A DNA stretch of 64,000 bases from JBGAHD01 sp044226395. Lineage in GTDB: Bacteria > Pseudomonadota > Gammaproteobacteria > Xanthomonadales > Ahniellaceae. Shown here one piece after another: positions 52,067 to 59,263 of this stretch. The stretch covers positions 186,001-250,000 of the forward strand of contig JBGAHD010000005.1 of the NCBI GenBank assembly GCA_044226395.1, given 5' to 3'. Made by a program: the position numbers and the translations under genes. Under the pieces are notes generated by a model, which worked only from the letters and a program-made list of their open reading frames with translations, was not told the origin of the DNA and ran no database searches. The first letter of the stretch is position 1. Every line of letters starts with the position of its first letter.

Positions 52067-53095
52067 ATGCGCGTGTTCGTGTCGGCCGTGCTGGCCGTGA
52101 TTGTCGCCGTACTGTCCCCTCGCACCGCGCACGCGGAATTGACTGCGATTGAGCATAAATCCGGCGTCGGCTACGACTGGTATCACTCCACCGCCAAGGG
52201 CGACATGCGCACGACCACGCCGCGCCCCGGCGTGCTGATGATGGGCGGCGGCGACTACTTTCCCGCGGCCTTCCAATGGTTGTTCGAGCATGGCGGTCAC
52301 GGCCGTCTGGTCGTGCTACGCGCGTCGGGCGAAGGCGATCTGAATCCCTTCTTCATCGATGAGATCGGCGGCGTCACGCAAGTCGACACCGTGGTGTTCA
52401 CTCGACGCGAGGCCAGCAGCGATCCTGTCGTGCTCGACATCGTACGCGCCGCCGACATGATCTTCATCGGCGGCGGCGATCAAGCCAACTACATCAACTA
52501 CTGGCGCGGCACGCCGATGCAGGACGCGATCAACGCTCACGTCGCCGCGGGTCGCCCCATCGGCGGCACCAGCGCCGGACTCGCCGTGCAAGGCCGTTGG
52601 GTCTACGGCGCGCTCGATGGCGGCAGCATCACCGCGCCCGAGACGCTGTCCGATCCACTCGGTGCCGGCAACACGCTCATCGATGGCTTTCTGCGCCTGC
52701 CGCATCTGCAAGACGTGATCACCGACAGCCACTTCACGCCACGCGATCGCCTGGGCCGCCTGATCGGCTGGCTCGCACGATTGCGCGCGCAAGCGGGCAA
52801 CGACCACCTGATCGGCATCGGCGTCGACGAAGCCACCGCGCTCGCGGTTGAAGGCGATGGCAGCGCGCGCGTACTGCGCGGCGGCGATGGCCAAGTGTGG
52901 CTGGTCGAACCGACGAAGGCCGCGAGCACGCTCGAAGCCGGCAAGCCCTTGGGCATCGAGCACGTGTGCGTCACCGCGCTTGATCCGGACAGTCGCTTTC
53001 ACTTGCCAACGCGCAAGCGCGAGGGCCATGCGGGGCAGTGGATCGTGGAGGTGGCGGAGGGGAAGTTGGCTAGGCGAGAGGCGGCTTGTCCCTAA
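52067..53095 (+). CDS. secreted cyanophycinase-like peptidase (S51 family)
   Basis: 342 aa. A signal peptide (MRVFVSAVLAVIVAVLSPRTAHA) precedes a class I glutamine-amidotransferase-like serine hydrolase fold. The nucleophile elbow GGTSAG carries Ser169, preceded by FIGGGDQANYINYW, and followed by TDSHFTPRDRLGRL with the catalytic His region. Cyanophycinases cleave beta-Asp-Arg bonds of cyanophycin; relatives act on alpha-aspartyl dipeptides. A periplasmic or secreted location next to a TonB-dependent receptor suggests use of external beta-aspartyl peptides (inference). ATG at 52067 with AGGG upstream; the longer frame from 51857 has no signal peptide. Confidence 0.88.
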   Translation: MRVFVSAVLAVIVAVLSPRTAHAELTAIEHKSGVGYDWYHSTAKGDMRTTTPRPGVLMMGGGDYFPAAFQWLFEHGGHGRLVVLRASGEGDLNPFFIDEIGGVTQVDTVVFTRREASSDPVVLDIVRAADMIFIGGGDQANYINYWRGTPMQDAINAHVAAGRPIGGTSAGLAVQGRWVYGALDGGSITAPETLSDPLGAGNTLIDGFLRLPHLQDVITDSHFTPRDRLGRLIGWLARLRAQAGNDHLIGIGVDEATALAVEGDGSARVLRGGDGQVWLVEPTKAASTLEAGKPLGIEHVCVTALDPDSRFHLPTRKREGHAGQWIVEVAEGKLARREAACP

Positions 53096-53546
53096 AGTGC
53101 TGCCAGAATGGGCGACCGACCAATAGGGGCACGCGGGCCCATGACGACCCCCATGGTCTCGACGATCGCTGGCATGTGCTTCAAGGCCCTACTACTGACT
53201 TACGCTTCTGAGTTTGTCTGTCATTGGCATCTCGGCGTCACGCGTGATTGAAGACATGCTCGCCGGCGGCGTGTTCACGAACAAGTCCGGAGCGACGCCG
53301 CATCGGGGTGAGCTTGATGTGTTGCGCGATTCGCCTTGAGGTGGATTTACTTCATCGACAAGCTGATGCGATGAACTCCAGGGCGCTCGCAGCCGCCCAT
53401 TCACGATCGCCGACGACACGCGCCAGCAGCAAGGGTGTCTAGCAATGCGTGCTTGCCCCAACGGCGAATAGACAGCTGCTTCAATGTAGTCGCGACAACG
53501 AGAAGTGCCTAGGCATTCAATCGTCGGCACTTTGGGTCGAAACATT

Positions 53547-53580
53547 CTAAAGACCCGCGCTCGCTAAAGACCCGCGCTCG
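53547..53580. repeat. 17-bp tandem direct repeat (two copies)
   Basis: CTAAAGACCCGCGCTCG occurs at 53547-53563 and again at 53564-53580 without a gap. Both copies are identical. It lies in the gene-poor stretch before the three-paralogue array. Confidence 0.9.
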
Positions 53581-53976
53581 AACGAAGCGGCAAAGATTGT
53601 GACTTAGTCGACCAAAGCAGCAGCCAATGGCGCGAGAGCGTGTATCTACCCCGCCTGCCTTGCGCTCGTGAAACGCATATCGTTGTTCTCCGATCACGAT
53701 GCAATTCGTTACGCCATGGCGCACGAACGACGCTGAGAAACATGGCTTGCGCTCGACACCGCGCCACGCACCAAAGCGGTTAACGCTCTTTCTCCCTCAA
53801 ATAGGACATGACAATCGCGACGTCGTGATTTCACACGAATTGCGCGACTTTCACCGAAATCTGCGACAGAATGCTCTTGAGCTTCACGCCCGAAAGGGCC
53901 TACGGCTTCGTGAGCACTCGTCGGCATTCCAGCATGACCGCGAGAGAACTAGAAACACGTTTGACGGTTTTATCTT

Positions 53977-53988
53977 TTAGGAGTGACG
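53977..53988 (+). promoter_or_regulatory. ribosome-binding leader shared by paralogues 1 and 3
   Basis: TTAGGAGTGACG at 53977-53988, 1 bp before the ATG of paralogue 1, recurs identically at 57524-57535, 1 bp before the ATG of paralogue 3. Its AGGAG is a near-perfect Shine-Dalgarno. Paralogue 2 lacks it. Confidence 0.75.
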
Positions 53989-53989
53989 C

Positions 53990-55600
53990 ATGAATAGAAA
54001 CTTGAAGTGCCGCGCGGCGGCCCTGTCCGTTGCCGTTGCGGCAGCGCTGACGTTCCCGGTGAATAGCGCCCATGCTGTGAGACTGAGCCATGACGGTACT
54101 GGCCAAGTCCTCATCTTCCCGTACTACACGGTCAATGGCGGCAATCAGACGGTCGTGTCGGTCGTCAACACAACGAATCGTGTGAAGGGCTTGCGCGTGC
54201 GTTTCAATGAGGCGCGCAATGGGCAGTCAGCAGTGGAGTTCAATCTTTACCTTGCGCCCTATGATACTTGGGTCGGCGCGGTGGTTTCGTCCTCAAGCGA
54301 CAGTGCCGGACCCGCGCGGCTGATCACCCAAGATCGTTCGTGCACGGTGCCAAGAATTGATGCGGTGGCGCGCCCTCAAGGCTATGACTTCCGCAACTAC
54401 TACTACACGGGCTCGAATCGCGACCATCCTACGAACATGGCGGCGCAACTTGGCAGCCTCGCACGCACTCGCGAAGGCTTCATCGAGATGATCGAGATGG
54501 GCGAGCTCCGCGTAGGTTCGGGCCCATTGCAGCTGGCCGATGAGGCCACCCCGATACGTGGCAGTGCAATCCCTGTTGACTGCGACAGACTGGTCAAGGC
54601 CTGGATCCCGAGCGAATTCCCAAACAACTGGTCGACCGACCCGAAGCAAGAAGTCGACATTCCAACTGGCGGACTCTACGGCAACGTCAACATCATCGAC
54701 ATCGCCAAGGGCACGATGCTGTCCGCCCCTGCCACGGCACTAACCGACTTCTATACGGACATCAGTGCACCCGCGAAGCTTCACACTTGGCCAGGAAACC
54801 TCGAAACGTCGCTCTCGAGTGCCCGAAATGGTGACGGATTCGCGCGCGGGACGGCGACTTTGAGCAACGGTCAGACGTTCACCGAAACCTTCCCGGCAGC
54901 CGATGCCATCGATGCGGTGAGCTTGACCCTGATGCAAACACGGGTCACGGGCGAGTTCCTGATCGACCCCGAGCTTGGCGCCTCGACCGAGTGGGTAATG
55001 ACCTACCCCACCAAGCGCTTCTACGTAAACCACCCCATTTCTTTCAACCCGGAAGCGCCCCGCGGCGCCCGACGCCCCTTCCCGGACTACTTTTTCGACG
55101 ACGGAAAGGGCGAGATCCTGCACTACTTCCGCGTGCGTGACCGCGTCGGAAGAGTCAGTGAAGGTTCGCAAGGCTTCTGCGACGACCTCACGGCTACGCC
55201 GCCTCCTTGTCCCCTGGTCCCGCCCAGCACGAATAACAGCGCGAATGTCTTTCTGTTCACCCCGCATGGTGCGGACCCATCTACGTTGACACCGATACTC
55301 GGGGCGAGAGTTGGTGAGGTAGCGGACGTCCTCATGACTGGCTTCAACTTCCCCAACGGGCCTACGCCATTGTCGGGATGGGCCGAACTCAAACCCAGTC
55401 CCGACCTCTTTTCCGACTTCTACTACCGCGGAGAGCACGTTCTACAAGGACCAACGACAGGCAATCCCTACTTGGGCTTGCCCGTCATCGGCTTTTCGGT
55501 CACGCGCGTCATCAACAACACGTTGTCGGGCGGTGTGCTCGCCAACTATGCCGGCGCCACGCCACTTCGAGGCGAGTTCGAGCTATCGAGACCCCGGTAG
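53990..55600 (+). CDS. secreted protein of unknown function, paralogue 1 of 3
   Basis: 536 aa with a signal peptide ending AHA at about 29, then V-R-L-S. I do not recognise a named family. Conserved blocks shared with the next two genes: GQVLIFPYYTVNGGNQTVVS, RFNEARNG, FNLYLAPYDTWVGA, PARLITQDRSCTVPRID, TREGFIEMIEMGELR, STEWVMTYPTKRFYV, TPILGARVGEVADV and, near the end, GLPVIGFSVTRVINNTLSGG. The N-terminal third looks like an all-beta Ig-type domain. Cysteines occur in pairs (RSCT, VDCD, GFCDD, PPCP). No membrane anchor or sorting signal. Periplasmic or extracellular. Confidence 0.8.
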   Translation: MNRNLKCRAAALSVAVAAALTFPVNSAHAVRLSHDGTGQVLIFPYYTVNGGNQTVVSVVNTTNRVKGLRVRFNEARNGQSAVEFNLYLAPYDTWVGAVVSSSSDSAGPARLITQDRSCTVPRIDAVARPQGYDFRNYYYTGSNRDHPTNMAAQLGSLARTREGFIEMIEMGELRVGSGPLQLADEATPIRGSAIPVDCDRLVKAWIPSEFPNNWSTDPKQEVDIPTGGLYGNVNIIDIAKGTMLSAPATALTDFYTDISAPAKLHTWPGNLETSLSSARNGDGFARGTATLSNGQTFTETFPAADAIDAVSLTLMQTRVTGEFLIDPELGASTEWVMTYPTKRFYVNHPISFNPEAPRGARRPFPDYFFDDGKGEILHYFRVRDRVGRVSEGSQGFCDDLTATPPPCPLVPPSTNNSANVFLFTPHGADPSTLTPILGARVGEVADVLMTGFNFPNGPTPLSGWAELKPSPDLFSDFYYRGEHVLQGPTTGNPYLGLPVIGFSVTRVINNTLSGGVLANYAGATPLRGEFELSRPR

Positions 55601-55747
55601 TGACGGGAATGAACTCGCGTCGTCGCCCTATCGATTCAACGTCTCGAAGCGAGGGCGGTCTCCGGCACGCGATGATTCACCTCACAAGGTGGTTGCCGCG
55701 CGCCCACTTCAACACCAGGGACACCGAAACCTGATCAAGGGCTGTCT

Positions 55748-57358
55748 ATGACGAACGTTCTCAAAACGTGCCATCCGTACGGCATTCGAAAGCATCGCGC
55801 CTCGACACTCGCCGCGTGCCTCTTGGCCGCGCTCATCGCGCCTCTGGATGAAGCCAACGCGGTGGAACTAAACCCCAATGGGATTGGCCAAGTTCTGATC
55901 TTTCCGTACTACACGGTCAATGGTGGCAATCAAACCGTGGTGTCGGTCACCAACACGACGGGCAAGGTGAAGGCGGTGCGAGTTCGCTTTCGCGAGGCTC
56001 GCAATGGCAGATCGATGATGGAGTTCAATCTCTACCTCTCGCCCTATCACACGTGGAGCGGCGCCGTCGTCTTGCCCGTGGGTGACGACAGCACTCCCGC
56101 GCGACTGATCAGCCAAGATCGAGCCTGCACGATTCCAATGATTGATGCGGTCGCGCGCCCGATGGGATCAGATTTTCGCGACTACGATTTTGGATCCTTC
56201 GATTATCCCAGCAACTTGGCGGCAACCCTCGGCAGCCCCGCGCGCACTCGGGAGGGCTATATCGAGATGATTGAGATGGGAGAACTTCGCGCTGGCCCAG
56301 GCCTCTTGCAATTGGCCGATGAGGCCACGCCATTGCCCGGCAGCGAAGTGCCCGTCGACTGTAACGCCGTTCTTGGCGCGTGGTTGTTCACGACGCGCAG
56401 AATCAGCTGGTCGACCGATAGCACCCAAGAGATCGACTTACCCACCGGCGGACTTCGCGGTCAAGTCGACATTGTCGATGTCGCCGAGGGCACGATGCTG
56501 TCAGTGCCGGTCACCGCCTTAACCGACTTCTACACCGACACCTCAGCGCCCGGCAAGCTTCATCAGAGTGTAGGAGCTGGTAGCACGACACTTAAGAACG
56601 CCAACAATGGCCAGGGAATAGCAAGAGGCGTTGCGGTGCTGTCGAATGGTCAGCGGATTGTCGAAACATTTCCCGCGGACCGGGCTATCGAGGCCGTCAG
56701 CTTGACCATGATGAAGTCGCAAGTCATGAACGAGTACTTGATCGACCCCGTGCTCGGCGCCGCGACGGAGTGGGTCATGACTTATCCAACCAAGCGGTTC
56801 TATATCGAGAGAGGCTCTCGTTTGCTGAATGGTCACTTCTTCTCAGATGTCTTCTATGACGACGGCAAGGCGATCATTCCGCAGTCCGCGTTCGTGCTCA
56901 ATCGCATGGGTCGAAGAGGGACCAGTATTCAAGGAAGCTGTTGCGGAGGCGTTTGTGGTGTAGTACCGACGTGCGACGCGGTTCCACCCCGTGCGAACAA
57001 CAGCGCCAACGTCTTCTTCTTTTCCTCGGGGTCCGTCAGTCTTCCAACGCGAACGCCCATTCTAGGCGCCAGAATGGGGGAAGTCGCGGATGTCATTTAC
57101 ACGAGCATTTCTCTCGCAGGTCTACCGACCCCCCTTTCGGGGTGGGCCACGCTTTACAACGGAAATCCTGACACCGAAACCTATCAGAGCTACTTTCTCG
57201 AAGGTCCGACAACCAGAAATAGATACTTTGGCTTGCCTGTCATCGGTTTCGCGGCAACGCGCATTATCAACACCTCGCTGGCTGGGGGCGTACTTGCCAA
57301 CTACGCTGGAACAACCCCACTGCGCGGCGCGCTTGAGATGGGACCTGGATTTCCTTGA
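55748..57358 (+). CDS. secreted protein of unknown function, paralogue 2 of 3
   Basis: 536 aa, exactly as long as paralogue 1. The signal peptide is longer and ends ANA before V-E-L-N. The same blocks appear in the same order: GQVLIFPYYTVNGGNQTVVS, FREARNG, FNLYLSPYHTWSGA, TREGYIEMIEMGELR, ATEWVMTYPTKRFYI, TPILGARMGEVADV, GLPVIGFAATRIINTSLAGG. The Cys-rich insert near residue 400 differs (GSCCGGVCG...PTCD). It lies 147 bp after paralogue 1, and the upstream leader differs (no AGGAGTGACG), so it may depend on read-through or be weakly translated. Confidence 0.8.
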   Translation: MTNVLKTCHPYGIRKHRASTLAACLLAALIAPLDEANAVELNPNGIGQVLIFPYYTVNGGNQTVVSVTNTTGKVKAVRVRFREARNGRSMMEFNLYLSPYHTWSGAVVLPVGDDSTPARLISQDRACTIPMIDAVARPMGSDFRDYDFGSFDYPSNLAATLGSPARTREGYIEMIEMGELRAGPGLLQLADEATPLPGSEVPVDCNAVLGAWLFTTRRISWSTDSTQEIDLPTGGLRGQVDIVDVAEGTMLSVPVTALTDFYTDTSAPGKLHQSVGAGSTTLKNANNGQGIARGVAVLSNGQRIVETFPADRAIEAVSLTMMKSQVMNEYLIDPVLGAATEWVMTYPTKRFYIERGSRLLNGHFFSDVFYDDGKAIIPQSAFVLNRMGRRGTSIQGSCCGGVCGVVPTCDAVPPRANNSANVFFFSSGSVSLPTRTPILGARMGEVADVIYTSISLAGLPTPLSGWATLYNGNPDTETYQSYFLEGPTTRNRYFGLPVIGFAATRIINTSLAGGVLANYAGTTPLRGALEMGPGFP

Positions 57359-57536
57359 TGCACAGTACCTCGCCATCTACTTAGCAGACGATGAGCGTGT
57401 ACACGTCGAGGGATGAACCTGTTGTCAAAGGCGAACTTCCGACGCGGACTCTCGCATCGATGAATTGCTCGAAGATCAGTCTGATACCGTGAGATCAAAA
57501 GAAGACGACAACGGATCCAGCCATTAGGAGTGACGG

Positions 57537-59129
57537 ATGGTCATCAGAATCAAGCACGATCTGGCCACGCTGGCCATCGCTTTCGCGGGCGCGCTATTGG
57601 CGCCCATGGACTGCGCGCACGCCGTGCAACTCAGTACGGACGGCATAGGCCAAGTCCTCATCTACCCGTACTACACGGTTAGCGGGGGCAAGCAAACCGT
57701 TTTCTCGATCACCAATATGACCGAGCAGACGAAGGCGGTGCGCGTGCGAGTTAACGAGGCTCGAAATGGCAAGGATGTGCTCAACTTCAATCTGTATCTC
57801 GCTCGTTACGACACCTGGGTCGGCGCGTTGTTCCTGCCGTCGATCGACAGCGAATCTCCCGCGCGTCTGATCACTCAAGATCGGTCGTGCACGGTGCCGA
57901 GAATCGATCCCATCGCACGTCCGGCGGGCGTGGATCTGCGCAGTGACTCTTACACCGGATCGGAGCGCGACCACCCATTGACCTTGGCGGCTACTCTCGG
58001 CAGCCCGGCGCGCACCCGCGAGGGCTTCATCGAAGTGATCGAGATGGGCGAGCTCCGATATGGTGACATGCCGCTTCAGCTAGCCGAAGCGGCCAATCCG
58101 CCCATTGGAGGTAACTTACCGCTCAACTGCGATGCCTTGGTAAGTGCCTGGACGCCAAACAACTACGACCGTAATTGGGTCGTCGACAGCACGCAGCAGA
58201 TCGATATGCCCAAGGGAGGCCTGTTTGGCTATGCCAGCATCATCGACGTCGCCGAGGGCACGATGCTCTCCGTTGGCGCGACGGCGTTGACCGGTTTCTA
58301 TACGGATGCTTCCGCGCCAGGTGGTCTCAACGCCGCGCCTGGCTCAGCAAGGCCCTCGCTCAAGGATGCGCGCAGTGGTAGTGGACGCGTCACCGCGAAC
58401 GTGACCTTGCGCGACGGCCGAACGCGCACGGAGTCATTTCCCGACAGCGCGGCGATCGATGCGGTGAGTCTGGCCTTGCTGCAAACCCGCGTCATCAACG
58501 ACTTTCTGATTGATCCAGCCCTCGGCGCTTCGACGGAATGGGTGTTGACCTACCCAACGAAGCGCTTTTATGTCGACGCGCATTCCGGTGGATATCCTTC
58601 GGGTGCTTTCCTGGAATCGTTCAACGACGATGGCAAGGCACCGGTACCTCAGACCACGGTGGTGCGCGATCGCGTTGGCCGGGCTAGCGTTGCGCCTCAA
58701 GGAGACTGCTGTAGCGGAGACGCTTGCGGCATCCCGCCACCGTGCGATGCCGCGCCGCGCACTAACAACAGCGTGAATGTGCTGCTGTTCGCGCGGCATT
58801 CGCAGAATCTACCGACGAGGACTCCGATTCTCGGCGCGAGTCTCGGACCAATCGCGGACGTGATTTACGCCGACGCGAATTTCGAAGGCGGCCAGACGCC
58901 AGCATCGGGCTGGGCGGCCTTGGAGAATGGCGACCCCACTCGCAGGACGTCCCCGCCGTTGTACGGCGTGACCGGCGCCTACGCTCAGGACTTTTACGTG
59001 GGTCTTCCTGTCATCGGCTTCTCGGCCACGCGCGTGATCAACGACAACCTAAGCGGCGGCGTACTGGCGAACTACGCGGCGGCGACTCCGCATCAAGGCG
59101 AGGTTGAGTTGCGGACTTCGTCTCCATAA
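57537..59129 (+). CDS. secreted protein of unknown function, paralogue 3 of 3
   Basis: 530 aa. The signal peptide ends AHA before V-Q-L-S. Shared blocks: GQVLIYPYYTVSGGKQTVFS, VNEARNG, FNLYLARYDTWVGA, PARLITQDRSCTVPRID, TREGFIEVIEMGELR, STEWVLTYPTKRFYV, TPILGASLGPIADV, GLPVIGFSATRVINDNLSGG. The Cys-rich insert reads GDCCSGDACGIPPPCD, closer to paralogue 2. The translation leader is identical to that of paralogue 1. It lies 178 bp after paralogue 2. Function unknown; see the array finding. Confidence 0.8.
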   Translation: MVIRIKHDLATLAIAFAGALLAPMDCAHAVQLSTDGIGQVLIYPYYTVSGGKQTVFSITNMTEQTKAVRVRVNEARNGKDVLNFNLYLARYDTWVGALFLPSIDSESPARLITQDRSCTVPRIDPIARPAGVDLRSDSYTGSERDHPLTLAATLGSPARTREGFIEVIEMGELRYGDMPLQLAEAANPPIGGNLPLNCDALVSAWTPNNYDRNWVVDSTQQIDMPKGGLFGYASIIDVAEGTMLSVGATALTGFYTDASAPGGLNAAPGSARPSLKDARSGSGRVTANVTLRDGRTRTESFPDSAAIDAVSLALLQTRVINDFLIDPALGASTEWVLTYPTKRFYVDAHSGGYPSGAFLESFNDDGKAPVPQTTVVRDRVGRASVAPQGDCCSGDACGIPPPCDAAPRTNNSVNVLLFARHSQNLPTRTPILGASLGPIADVIYADANFEGGQTPASGWAALENGDPTRRTSPPLYGVTGAYAQDFYVGLPVIGFSATRVINDNLSGGVLANYAAATPHQGEVELRTSSP

Positions 59130-59263
59130 TGGCGAGATGGCTGTCGCGGGTTAGTCATCACGATGTGACTGGTGAATTGCGGAGACTCGGTGCGCGTTCC
59201 CCGGGATAGCGCACCGACCGTCGCGCGCTTCGCGCGTGTTAGCTCGACAGTGGTGCGCCCAAA

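Larger units (their letters stand above)
53096..53989. other. 894-bp region without convincing gene, probably decayed sequence
   Basis: No ORF here has a convincing start, composition or motif. Short open stretches around 53250-53450 change frame repeatedly, as in degraded coding DNA. A perfect tandem duplication of 17 bp lies at 53547-53580. The last 13 bases before 53990 hold TTAGGAGTGACG, the ribosome-binding site of the next gene. The stretch looks lower in GC than the core. Confidence 0.6.

Noticed and set aside
53192..53545. 117-aa minus-strand ORF
   Set aside because: Cys/Pro/Ser-rich, no ribosome-binding site, no motif; more likely noise in decayed DNA.
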